Positions 24,396-32,055 of a stretch of 64,000 nucleotides of DNA are shown in pieces. The notes below the pieces were generated by a model, which worked only from the letters and a program-made list of their open reading frames with translations, was not told where the DNA came from and made no database searches. Source of the stretch: DAIQNV01 sp038748775. GTDB taxonomy: Bacteria > Planctomycetota > Phycisphaerae > Phycisphaerales > UBA1924. The position numbers were made by a program, and so were the translations under genes. The stretch is taken from NCBI GenBank assembly GCA_038748775.1, contig JBCDIT010000013.1, positions 48,230 to 112,229 of the forward strand, given 5' to 3'. The stretch's first letter is position 1, and every line of letters begins with the position of its first letter.

Positions 24396-24797
24396 ATGGC
24401 GATCAACGACCCCATCGCGGACATGCTGACCCGGATCCGCAATGCCTCGCGGAACAAGGCGAAGCACGTCTCGTGCATGAACAACAAGGTGTGCCGCGGC
24501 GTCGCGGAGGTGCTGAAGCTCGAGGGCTACATCAAGGACTACGACGTCCTCGAGGAGCCCGGCAAGAGCGGAAAGATCAACATCTCGATGAAGTACGGCC
24601 CGCGCGGCGAGCACCTCATCCACACGCTCACGCGTGAGAGCAAGCCCGGGCGTCGGGTGTACTCGAAGGTCGACGACATCCCCCGTCCGGTGCAGGGGCT
24701 GGGGATCGCGATCGTTTCGACCAGCCACGGCGTGATGAGCGATCGCCAAGCTCGCGAGAAGCGGGTCGGCGGCGAACTGCTCTGCACCGTGTACTGA
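24396..24797 (+). CDS. rpsH: 30S ribosomal protein S8
   Basis: A 133-residue central-domain protein; in E. coli it represses the spc operon. INDPIADMLTRIRNASRNKAKHVSC, VLKLEGYIKDYDVLEE, RRVYSKVDDIPRPVQGLGIAIVSTSHGVMSDRQAREKRVGGELLCTVY is canonical. A hairpin (GGGGCC-GCTG-GGCCCC, 24814-24829) lies in the 103-nt gap before rplF. Confidence 0.97.
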   Translation: MAINDPIADMLTRIRNASRNKAKHVSCMNNKVCRGVAEVLKLEGYIKDYDVLEEPGKSGKINISMKYGPRGEHLIHTLTRESKPGRRVYSKVDDIPRPVQGLGIAIVSTSHGVMSDRQAREKRVGGELLCTVY

Positions 24798-24900
24798 TCA
24801 ACGGAATCGGAGTGGGGCCGCTGGGCCCCGAGGCGACTGGAATCCCCGGGACCAAGCGAAGGCCCCCGAGAGTTGGACCCGGACGACAGAGGACAGGCCA

Positions 24901-25446
24901 ATGTCACGAATCGGTAAGAAACCCGTCGACGTGCCCAACGGTGTGAAGGTCTCGGTCTCCGACCGGACGGTGAACGTCGAAGGCCCGAAGGGCTCGCTCA
25001 GGTTCGAACACCGCGAAGAAGTCGCGGTCGTGGTCGAGGACAACAAAGTTTCGGTCAACGTCGATGACTCGATCGCCGGTGAGAAAAGGGTGCGGGCTCT
25101 ATGGGGCACCACCCGGGCTCTCATCGCCAATATGGTCGAGGGCGTGAACAAGGGCTACGAGAAGAAGCTCCAGATCGTCGGCGTAGGCTGGAACGGGCAG
25201 GTCAACGGCCAGGTTCTCAAGCTCAACGTTGGCTACGCGAACCCGATCGAGGCGCCGATCCCGATGGGCGTCAACGTCGCTGTCGAAAAGGACATTGTGA
25301 CCATCACCGGTGCGGACAAGCAGGCGGTGGGGCAGTTCGCCGCCGGCGTCCGGGCGAAGCGCAAGCCGGAGCCTTACAACGGCAAGGGCCTGCGGTACCA
25401 CGATGAGGTCGTGCGAAAGAAGGAAGGCAAGCAGTTCGGCAAGTAA
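24901..25446 (+). CDS. rplF: 50S ribosomal protein L6
   Basis: A 181-residue protein at the factor-binding site. MSRIGKKPVDVPNGVKVSVSDRTVNVEGPKGSL, LWGTTRALIANMVEGVNKGYEKKLQIVGVGWNGQVNG and the signature RAKRKPEPYNGKGLRYHDEVV are all present. Normal length; an AGAGGACAGG element precedes the ATG. Confidence 0.97.
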   Translation: MSRIGKKPVDVPNGVKVSVSDRTVNVEGPKGSLRFEHREEVAVVVEDNKVSVNVDDSIAGEKRVRALWGTTRALIANMVEGVNKGYEKKLQIVGVGWNGQVNGQVLKLNVGYANPIEAPIPMGVNVAVEKDIVTITGADKQAVGQFAAGVRAKRKPEPYNGKGLRYHDEVVRKKEGKQFGK

Positions 25447-25447
25447 T

Positions 25448-25486
25448 CCACGCGGCGTCCTCGGGCAGCACCGAGGGCGGGCGTGG
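25448..25486 (+). promoter_or_regulatory. Hairpin in the rplF-rplR gap
   Basis: Outer stem CCACGC (25448-25453) with GCGTGG (25481-25486) and inner stem CCTCGG (25459-25464) with CCGAGG (25471-25476). It is 23 nt before the rplR ATG and has no U-run, so it is a leader structure or processing site rather than a terminator. Confidence 0.4.
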
Positions 25487-25508
25487 GTCGGCCGGGAGGC
25501 GGACACCC

Positions 25509-25871
25509 ATGGACAAGCAAAAGCACAAAGCCCTCCGTCGTACTCGCCGTCGCATCGGCACCCGCAAGCGCATCTCCGGAACCCCGGAGTGCCCGCGTCT
25601 TGCGGTGTACCGCTCGCTGAACCACATCTATGCCCAGGTCATCGACGACATGACCGGCAAGACGGTGGCCGCGGCGTCGACGCGCGACAAGGACCTGAAG
25701 GCAGACAAGACGGGCAACTCGGAGGCCGCGAAGGCGGTTGGCAGCAAGCTCGCGGAGCGGGCGAAGGCGGCCGGCGTCGAGTCGGTCGTGTTCGATCGCG
25801 GCGGGTTCAAGTTCCACGGGCGCGTGAAGGCGCTCGCGGATGCGGCTCGCGAGGGCGGCCTGAAGTTCTAA
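25509..25871 (+). CDS. rplR: 50S ribosomal protein L18
   Basis: A 120-residue 5S rRNA-binding protein. KALRRTRRRIGTRKRISGTPECPRLAVYRSLNHIYAQVIDDMTGKTVAAAST, AAKAVGSKLAERAKAAGVESVVFDRGGFKFHGRVKALADAAREGGLKF is canonical end to end. Confidence 0.97.
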   Translation: MDKQKHKALRRTRRRIGTRKRISGTPECPRLAVYRSLNHIYAQVIDDMTGKTVAAASTRDKDLKADKTGNSEAAKAVGSKLAERAKAAGVESVVFDRGGFKFHGRVKALADAAREGGLKF

Positions 25872-25969
25872 CAGACCAGACACCTGTGTCCCGATCCCGA
25901 AGGTGGGGAGGGGCACTCCGGGCGGGCCCGAGGGGGCCGCGGCTCGTTTGAGAAACGGAAGCGAACACC

Positions 25970-26758
25970 ATGGCTGAGATGCTCGACGAATCGACCAATC
26001 TGGAGAGCCAGACGGTCAACATTTACCGCACCGCGGCGACCGTGAAGGGTGGCCGTCGGTTCAGTTTCGGCGCGCTTGTCGTCGTCGGCGACAAACGCGG
26101 CAAGGTTGGCTACGGATACGCGAAGAGCAAGGAAGTGCCCCTCGCGATCGAGAAGGCACAGAAGGTTGCTCGCCGTGAGATGACCAAGCTCCCGGCCATC
26201 GGCACGACGGTGCCCCACGAGGTCGAGGGCCGGTTCAGCGCTTCCAAGGTTCGCCTGATCCCGGCTTCACCGGGTACCGGCGTCGTCGCCGGTGCGACGG
26301 TTCGCGCCGTGCTCGAGATGGCGGGCATCACCGACTGCCTGACCAAGTGCTACGGCTCGACAAACAAGCTCAACGTGGTCAAGGCTGTCTTCGACGGGAT
26401 CGAGCAACTCCGCATGCGTGAGGACGTTGCCGAGCTGCGTGGCGTGGAGATCACGACCACCGACATCGAGGAACGCGTTGAACGCGGCCAGCGGTTCATG
26501 CCCAAGACCACCGGTGAGAAGATGCGCGGCCCGACGAACACGATTGGCCAGGACCGCCGCGGTGGTGGCCGAGGCGGCCACCGCGGTGGCGGTCGAGGTG
26601 GACCGGGCGGTGGCCGCGGTCGGGGTGGTGGACCGCGCGACGGGGCTCCGCAGCAGGACGCCCAGCCCAGCGGGCGTACTGACGCACCGAAGCCGGCACC
26701 AGCGGCACCGGCGGCGCCGGCCGAGCCGGCCCCGGCAGAGGGTGGCGGCGATTCCTGA
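25970..26758 (+). CDS. rpsE: 30S ribosomal protein S5 with RGG-rich C-terminal tail
   Basis: A 262-residue S5; the usual length is about 165. The core has VKGGRRFSFGALVVVGDKRGKVGYGYAKSKEVPLAIEKAQK, the second domain with PASPGTGVVAGATVRAVLEMAGI and LTKCYGSTNKLNVVKA. After about residue 190 comes a low-complexity tail: GQDRRGGGRGGHRGGGRGGP and more RGG/GRG units, then a Pro/Ala-rich end. RGG tails bind RNA in other proteins; their presence on a ribosomal accuracy protein is unusual. The frame and codon use continue without break. The rpmD (L30) gene that normally follows is missing; rplO is next. Confidence 0.94.
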   Translation: MAEMLDESTNLESQTVNIYRTAATVKGGRRFSFGALVVVGDKRGKVGYGYAKSKEVPLAIEKAQKVARREMTKLPAIGTTVPHEVEGRFSASKVRLIPASPGTGVVAGATVRAVLEMAGITDCLTKCYGSTNKLNVVKAVFDGIEQLRMREDVAELRGVEITTTDIEERVERGQRFMPKTTGEKMRGPTNTIGQDRRGGGRGGHRGGGRGGPGGGRGRGGGPRDGAPQQDAQPSGRTDAPKPAPAAPAAPAEPAPAEGGGDS

Positions 26759-26822
26759 TCGCCGATCAAAGAGCACACGATTCGACATTGTCGACGACCA
26801 GAACGACTGAAGGACCGAAGCC

Positions 26823-27434
26823 ATGATGATCCATGAGATCACCGAACTCGCCGGCAAGTACAAGGCCCGCAAGCGCATCGGGCGCGGGCACGGGTCGGGT
26901 ACCGGCAAGCAGGCCGGTCGCGGCCACAAGGGTGCCGGATCGCGGAGTGGCTACAGCCGCCGGATCTCGTTCGAGGGTGGCCAGATGCCCTACTTCCGGC
27001 GCATGCCCAAGTTCGGCTTCACGAACACCAACTTCCGCACGCTGTTCTGGACGGTCAACCTGCGCGACCTGCTTCAGGCCGATGCGTTCAAGACGGGCGG
27101 TAAGGTCGACCAGGCTTCGCTCATCGCTGCCGGTCTGGTGCGTGACGACACCCGCGATGTCAAGATTCTGGGGGCCATGCCCGAGGGTCAGGACAGCGTG
27201 GGCGTCAAGTTTGAGATTGAAGTCCATCGCGTCACCGAAACGGTCCGCAAGCTCGTCACCGACGCCGGCGGCTCGGTCAACGAGACCGGCACGCGGCGTG
27301 ATCGCGTCCGCGGCGTCGATCGCAACAGCGAAGACCGCCGACCCAAGAACCAGACGAAGAAGGCCAAGCGCCGCGATTGGCAGCAAAAGAAGGCCGAAGC
27401 TGCTGCTCGTGGTGAGGTTCTCAAGAAGAAGTGA
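26823..27434 (+). CDS. rplO: 50S ribosomal protein L15
   Basis: A 203-residue late-assembly protein; the usual length is about 145. KARKRIGRGHGSGTGKQAGRGHKGAGSRSG, FEGGQMPYFRRMPKFGFTN and the C-terminal KFEIEVHRVTETVRKLVTDAGGSV are diagnostic. About 50 further residues, very rich in Lys and Arg (RRPKNQTKKAKRRDWQQKKAE), extend the end. There are two adjacent ATGs at 26823 and 26826. Confidence 0.95.
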   Translation: MMIHEITELAGKYKARKRIGRGHGSGTGKQAGRGHKGAGSRSGYSRRISFEGGQMPYFRRMPKFGFTNTNFRTLFWTVNLRDLLQADAFKTGGKVDQASLIAAGLVRDDTRDVKILGAMPEGQDSVGVKFEIEVHRVTETVRKLVTDAGGSVNETGTRRDRVRGVDRNSEDRRPKNQTKKAKRRDWQQKKAEAAARGEVLKKK

Positions 27435-27519
27435 ACGCCTTCGGCGGTTTCGGGGCTAGGCTCCCTGCGACGGGGGCCGGTGTTCCCGTCGATTGGTCCC
27501 CCCGGGAGAGCCCCGAGGC

Positions 27520-28932
27520 ATGATTGTTCAGACGATCGTCAACGTCTTCAAAGTAGACGAGCTCCGTAACAAGCTGCTCTTCACGTTGGGCATGCTCGCG
27601 GTTTATCGCATCGGCTTCTGGATCCCACTCCCGGGTGTGAACCAGAGTGTCCTCGCGGAGTTCTTCGAGCGCTCGGTCGCCGAGGGCAACGCGGCTGGAC
27701 GTGTTGCGTCGTTCGTTTCGATCTTCTCCGGAGGTGCATTCGGGCAGAGCACGATCTTCGGATTGGGCATCATGCCTTACATCTCGGCGGCGATCATCTT
27801 CCAACTGCTCGGTGGCGTTTGGGAGCCCCTGAAACGGCTCAAGGAAGAAGGCCCGACGGGGCAACAGAAGATCCAGGAATACACCCGTTACGCGACGATT
27901 GTGCTCTGCGTCGTCCAAGCGTTCGGCTGGCTCGCGTTCATCCGCGGCCAAGGCATGGTGTACCCCGAGTGGGCCAACAACCCTCTTTGGTGGGTCATGT
28001 CGGTTACAGCGTTGACCGCCGGTACCACGTTCTTGATGTGGCTCGGCGAGCAGATCGACCGGCACGGCATCGGCAACGGCGTCAGTCTCATCATCATGGC
28101 TGGCATCCTGACGGGAATGCCCGGCGCCGTGATGACGGTGTACGGCCAGTTCTCGCCGGGCGACCCGAGCAAGATCGGGTGGTTGGGATTGATCCTCCTG
28201 CTTGGCGGTTTTGTCCTGGTCGTTGCCGGGTGTGTGGTGATGACGGTGGCGCAGCGGCGCATCCCGGTGCAACAGGCGAAGCACACCAGGGGCCGACGGG
28301 TCTTCGGTGGGCAGCGGAGTTACCTCCCGCTCCGCGTGAACCACGGCGGCGTGATGCCCATCATTTTCGCCAGTTCGCTGATGATCTTCCCGAGCGTCGT
28401 CTTCAGCGCGCTGCATGATCAAGCGCGGAATGCGACGTTGACCGGAACGACCGAGGACTGGTGGTTCTTGGCGACGCAGTGGTTGAGCAACAACTTCCAG
28501 ATGGGCGAGTACCCCTACAACCTCGCCTACATCGGGATGGTTTTCTTCTTCAGCTACTTCTGGATCACTGTTCAGTTCAACCCGGAAGAGATGTCCAAGC
28601 AGCTCAAGGAGCACGGGTCATTCATCCCGGGCTTGAGACCGGGGCCGCGAACCGCTGAGTACCTCGAAACGGTCATGGAGCGGATCACGTTCGTTGGTGC
28701 CGCGTTCCTTTCCGTCATCGCGGTGATGCCGATGATCGTGAACCGCAGCCTGAACATCGACTTTGCTGTCACCCAGTTCCTCGGGGGTACTGGCCTGCTC
28801 ATCGTGGTGTCGGTGGCGCTCGACTTCTTGCAACGCGTGGAGGCGGCGCTTCTGATGCGGAACTACGCCGGGTTCTTGGGCGGCGACGGTGACAACGACA
28901 CTGGTCCGAAGATCCGCGGGCCGCGCGGTTGA
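27520..28932 (+). CDS. secY: Preprotein translocase subunit SecY
   Basis: A 470-residue ten-helix protein-conducting channel. RNKLLFTLGMLAVYRIGFWIPLPGVNQ starts TM1, the plug and TM2 region has SGGAFGQSTIFGLGIMPYISAAIIFQLL, with IGNGVSLIIMAGIL, the cytosolic loop VQQAKHTRGRRVFGGQRSYLPLRVNHGGVMPIIFASSLM and the late FNPEEMSKQLKEHGSFIPGLRPG. ATG 27520 was preferred to 27493 as it gives a standard amphipathic start. adk, its common downstream partner, is absent. Confidence 0.97.
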   Translation: MIVQTIVNVFKVDELRNKLLFTLGMLAVYRIGFWIPLPGVNQSVLAEFFERSVAEGNAAGRVASFVSIFSGGAFGQSTIFGLGIMPYISAAIIFQLLGGVWEPLKRLKEEGPTGQQKIQEYTRYATIVLCVVQAFGWLAFIRGQGMVYPEWANNPLWWVMSVTALTAGTTFLMWLGEQIDRHGIGNGVSLIIMAGILTGMPGAVMTVYGQFSPGDPSKIGWLGLILLLGGFVLVVAGCVVMTVAQRRIPVQQAKHTRGRRVFGGQRSYLPLRVNHGGVMPIIFASSLMIFPSVVFSALHDQARNATLTGTTEDWWFLATQWLSNNFQMGEYPYNLAYIGMVFFFSYFWITVQFNPEEMSKQLKEHGSFIPGLRPGPRTAEYLETVMERITFVGAAFLSVIAVMPMIVNRSLNIDFAVTQFLGGTGLLIVVSVALDFLQRVEAALLMRNYAGFLGGDGDNDTGPKIRGPRG

Positions 28933-28944
28933 CCCTGGTCCGAC

Positions 28945-29718
28945 GTGGCGATCGCGCTGCGCACGCCTGGTGAGATCGACGCGATCGCTGAGGCGGGTCG
29001 GGTTGCGGTCAAGCAGGTCGAGCTGGCCTACTCAGATATCCGTCTGGGTGAGACAACGCTCGAGATCGTCGAACGCCTTGGGGAGCGGCTCCGGGACTCA
29101 CCGGCTGATTCTGCGATCCAGGGGTTTCGTCGAGACGGTCGTTCGTATCCGTACGCGGCGTGCGTGTCGGTGAACGAACAGCTCCCCTCTGCGGTTGCGT
29201 CTGGGCGACGGATCGAACCGGGCGACCTCGTCAAGATCGATCTTGCCGTTTGCGTTGACGGATGGCACGCCGACGCGGCGACGACGCGGGTCGTTGGCGG
29301 TGGCGACTCGCTCCGGAAGGTTCGAACTCAGCATGCGACGCAGTGCCTCCTCGGGGCGATCTCGGTCGATTTCGCATCTGGCGTGGAGTGGACGGGAGCG
29401 GGGCTCCAGAGGATCGGGGAAGAACTTGGCTTCGGGATCGCACCGGGAGCGATCGGGCATGGCGTGGGACGGCGCTTGCACGAGTCGCCGGCTTTGGAGT
29501 TCGGCCGGTCGGTTCGCTTGGTGCCAGGGATGGTTTTGGCCGTTGAGCCACTTTTGAGCGCGGGGCCATGGCCGGGCGAGGTGCCCCAGGGGGATGGTTG
29601 GACCTCGGTAGCTGCGGATGGTTCGGACGTTTGGGTGGAGGAGCGAACGGTCGCGATCACACGAGACGGCCCGCAGCTCCTCACGAGATTCCAAGATGAT
29701 CGGGCGAACGGGTTTTGA
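28945..29718 (+). CDS. map: Methionine aminopeptidase, type I, variant active site
   Basis: A 257-residue pita-bread-fold enzyme removing initiator methionine. Metal ligands are visible: both Asp in VCVDGWHADAATT, the His in GAIGHGVGRR, the Glu in LAVEPL and the Glu in WVEERTVAIT. The catalytic His after NE (E. coli H79, in NEVVCHGIP) is not conserved; the segment reads NEQLPSAVASG. The second conserved His (RRLHESP) is present. It starts at GTG 28945, 12 nt after secY. The missing His may alter substrate range, so another map copy may exist elsewhere. Confidence 0.88.
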   Translation: MAIALRTPGEIDAIAEAGRVAVKQVELAYSDIRLGETTLEIVERLGERLRDSPADSAIQGFRRDGRSYPYAACVSVNEQLPSAVASGRRIEPGDLVKIDLAVCVDGWHADAATTRVVGGGDSLRKVRTQHATQCLLGAISVDFASGVEWTGAGLQRIGEELGFGIAPGAIGHGVGRRLHESPALEFGRSVRLVPGMVLAVEPLLSAGPWPGEVPQGDGWTSVAADGSDVWVEERTVAITRDGPQLLTRFQDDRANGF

Positions 29719-29867
29719 GCGGGTCGCTGTGGACGGAATCTCATGGAAGAGTACGTGACCCATGCCTGATCCGTGTCTAAGCTTCCTCCCGCGCCGGACC
29801 GACCGGCCGGACGATGTTCTATGACAGAACGATTTCGAGCGGCCCGATTGGGCCGGGCAGGTGCGTC

Positions 29868-29984
29868 GTGAAGGTCAAAGCAAGCGTAAAGCGGATCTGC
29901 AACCAGTGCCAGGTCATTCGCCGCAAGGGCAAGGTCCGGGTGATTTGCAAGGCCGATCCGAAGCACAAGCAGGTTCAGGGGTAA
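29868..29984 (+). CDS. rpmJ: 50S ribosomal protein L36
   Basis: A 38-residue zinc-ribbon protein, too short for ordinary ORF cut-offs. It starts at GTG 29868: MKVKASVKRICNQCQVIRRK and continues KVRVICKADPKHKQVQG. C11, C14, C27 and H33 (approximate) are the zinc ligands, so this is the zinc-bound form. It is followed 6 nt later by rpsM, the usual order. A GC hairpin (GGCCC-GATT-GGGCC, 29841-29854) sits just upstream. The normal upstream gene infA is absent. Confidence 0.95.
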   Translation: MKVKASVKRICNQCQVIRRKGKVRVICKADPKHKQVQG

Positions 29985-29990
29985 CCGAAT

Positions 29991-30368
29991 ATGCCGCGTC
30001 TCGCTGGTGTCGACATCCCGGATCGCAAGAAGATCCGTTACGCCCTCCGCTACATCCACGGCATCGGCCCGAAGTACGCCGATGACATTCTCGCTGAGGC
30101 GGGGATCGAACCGGACACCAAGGCCAACGAGTTGAACGAGACGCACATCGCTTCGATCAACGCGATCATCGACTCGGGGTACCTTGTCGAGGGTGCTCTC
30201 CGCCGTCAGGTGGCGCAGAACATCCAGCGGTTGCGGGATATCCGCTCGTACCGCGGCGATCGCCACCGCGCGGGTCTTCCGGTGCGTGGGCAGCGGACGC
30301 AGTGCAACGCTCGTACCCGTAAGGGTCGTAAGAAGACCGTTGCCGGCAAGAAGGGCGTCAAGGGTTGA
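29991..30368 (+). CDS. rpsM: 30S ribosomal protein S13
   Basis: A 125-residue head protein contacting tRNA and the 50S. MPRLAGVDIPDRKKIRYALRYIHGIGPKYADDILAEAGI, RRQVAQNIQRLRDIRSYRGDRHRAGLPVRGQRTQCNARTRKGRKKTVAGKKG is canonical. A 7-bp hairpin (CGGGCCT / AGGCCCG, 30376-30393) lies after its stop. Confidence 0.97.
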   Translation: MPRLAGVDIPDRKKIRYALRYIHGIGPKYADDILAEAGIEPDTKANELNETHIASINAIIDSGYLVEGALRRQVAQNIQRLRDIRSYRGDRHRAGLPVRGQRTQCNARTRKGRKKTVAGKKGVKG

Positions 30369-30442
30369 TTTGAGTCGGGCCTGGCCAGGCCCGGAGTGGC
30401 TCGCCGCGTGACCCGCGGCTTGGCCCTGGAGCGATACGCGAT

Positions 30443-30823
30443 ATGGCGAAGCAGAAGCAAAAAAAGGTTCGCAAGGGCGTCGTCCGCGGCATCGCCCACG
30501 TCAAGGCGACCCACAACAACACCATCATCACTGTCACCGACACGTCGGGTGAGACGCTCGCGTGGGACAGCGCCGGCACCATCGGCTTCAAGGGCGCTCG
30601 CAAGTCGACCCCGTTCGCTGCGACCCGCGCCGGTGAGCAGGTGGGACAGAAGGTCCGCAAGATGGGCATGAGCGAGGTCGAGGTGAAGGTGACCGGGACC
30701 GGGGCTGGCCGCGAGTCGGCGGTGCAGGGCCTCGTGTCGACCGGGATCCGCGTGACCGCGGTCGAGGACCACACACCGGTTCCTCACAACGGTTGCCGCC
30801 CCCGCAAGAAGCGCCGCGTCTAA
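30443..30823 (+). CDS. rpsK: 30S ribosomal protein S11
   Basis: A 126-residue platform protein. VVRGIAHVKATHNNTIITVTDTSGETLAWDSAGTIGFKGARKSTPFAATRAGEQV and the end DHTPVPHNGCRPRKKRRV are diagnostic. rpsD, which often follows, is absent; instead a 179-nt gap leads to rpoA. Confidence 0.97.
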   Translation: MAKQKQKKVRKGVVRGIAHVKATHNNTIITVTDTSGETLAWDSAGTIGFKGARKSTPFAATRAGEQVGQKVRKMGMSEVEVKVTGTGAGRESAVQGLVSTGIRVTAVEDHTPVPHNGCRPRKKRRV

Positions 30824-30879
30824 CGCGGCAAGCCCTGGGTGTGCGTCGCATGCTCCATGGCTGAAATCTGATCGTTTGG

Positions 30880-31002
30880 TCTCAGAGGGCAGAAGGGACG
30901 CCCGCCCGGCAGCGGGGCGAGCGGGTCCGTGAACCTCGGGGATAACGGGCAAGCACAATTGCTCCGCTGCATCCCGGCAGGACGCCGGAAGGACAGAATC
31001 CC
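30880..31002 (+). promoter_or_regulatory. rpoA leader with AGGAC-loop hairpin
   Basis: The 179-nt rpsK-rpoA gap contains an imperfect GC-rich hairpin around 30897-30928 and, just before the ribosome binding site, a perfect 5-bp hairpin CCGGC-AGGAC-GCCGG at 30974-30988. Its 3' arm abuts the purine-rich GGAAGGA (30987-30993) that serves rpoA, so folding could limit initiation. The loop matches those of the rpsJ and rplD leaders. Confidence 0.5.
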
Positions 31003-32013
31003 ATGATGCGTGTGCGCTGGCGCGGTCTTGAGCTCCCCTCAAGGGTTGCCGCCGACTCGAAATTCAAGTCTGACGTGTACGGCCGCTTCGCGATCGAGCC
31101 GTTCGAGCGCGGATTTGGTACCACCGTTGGGAACAGCTTGCGGCGTGTTCTGCTCAGTTCGCTCGAGGGCGCCGCGGTCACCGGCGTGAAGATCAAGGGC
31201 GCGGAGCACGAGTTTACGAGCCTGCCGGGTGTTCTTGAAGACGTCACCGACATCGTCCTGAACATCAAGCAACTCGTCGTCAAGCTTGAGGGCGACCAGC
31301 CGAAGACAATGAAGCTCGCGGCCCAAGGCCCGGGGGAGGTCACGGCCGACATGATCGAGGCCGACACGGCGATCACCGTCGTGAACAAGGACCTCGTGCT
31401 CGCAACGCTGAGCGACGAAGTTGCGTTCGAGATGGAACTGCACGTCGGCAAGGGTCGCGGCTACGTGCCGGCGGCCGAGCAGTACAACAAGGCCGACGAG
31501 CAAGAGGTCGGCCTGATCCACGTCGACTCGATCTACTCGCCCGTCCGGCGTGTGCGGTACGCGACCGAGGACACCCGCGTCGGCCAGCGGACCAACTACG
31601 ATAAGTTGATCATCGAGGTGTGGACCGACGGCACCGTCACCCCGGACATGGCGCTGGTCGAGGCGGCCAAGATCCTTCGCAAGCACCTCAATCCGTTCGT
31701 CCAGTACTTCGAACTCGGAAACGAGCGCGTTTCGGACGAAGCCGCGGCGGCGGCGGGCGTCGACGAGGCGCTGATCCGCAAGCTGAACATGCCGCTCACT
31801 GAACTGGACCTCTCGGTTCGGGCAAGCAACTGCCTCGAGTCGGCTCGGATCGACACGGTGGCCGAGCTGGTGACCCAGACCGATTCGGAGCTTCTGAAGC
31901 TCCGCAGTTTCGGCCGTACGAGCCTCCGCGAAGTGAAGCGGAAGCTCCAGGACCTCGAACTCGACCTCGGGATCGAGTTGCCCGAGGGATATCAGATGGC
32001 CAAGGGCGAGTAA
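31003..32013 (+). CDS. rpoA: DNA-directed RNA polymerase subunit alpha
   Basis: A 336-residue protein. The N-terminal assembly domain has YGRFAIEPFERGFGTTVGNSLRRVLLSSLEGAAVT and PVRRVRYATEDTRVGQRTNYDKLIIEVWTDGTVTP; the C-terminal domain has LSVRASNCLESARIDTVAELV and LLKLRSFGRTSLREVKRKL, which contacts promoter DNA and activators. Normal length. It starts with two ATGs at 31003 and 31006. It is followed by rplQ after 42 nt. Confidence 0.97.
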   Translation: MMRVRWRGLELPSRVAADSKFKSDVYGRFAIEPFERGFGTTVGNSLRRVLLSSLEGAAVTGVKIKGAEHEFTSLPGVLEDVTDIVLNIKQLVVKLEGDQPKTMKLAAQGPGEVTADMIEADTAITVVNKDLVLATLSDEVAFEMELHVGKGRGYVPAAEQYNKADEQEVGLIHVDSIYSPVRRVRYATEDTRVGQRTNYDKLIIEVWTDGTVTPDMALVEAAKILRKHLNPFVQYFELGNERVSDEAAAAAGVDEALIRKLNMPLTELDLSVRASNCLESARIDTVAELVTQTDSELLKLRSFGRTSLREVKRKLQDLELDLGIELPEGYQMAKGE

Positions 32014-32055
32014 GCCCGCAGACCCCGGTGGGGCGTCGGCCCCAGGAGATTCGCG

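Noticed and set aside
29821..29871. 16-aa frame MTERFRAARLGRAGAS ending in a TGA that overlaps the rpmJ GTG
   Set aside because: Too short to support without conservation; could be a leader peptide but may be chance.
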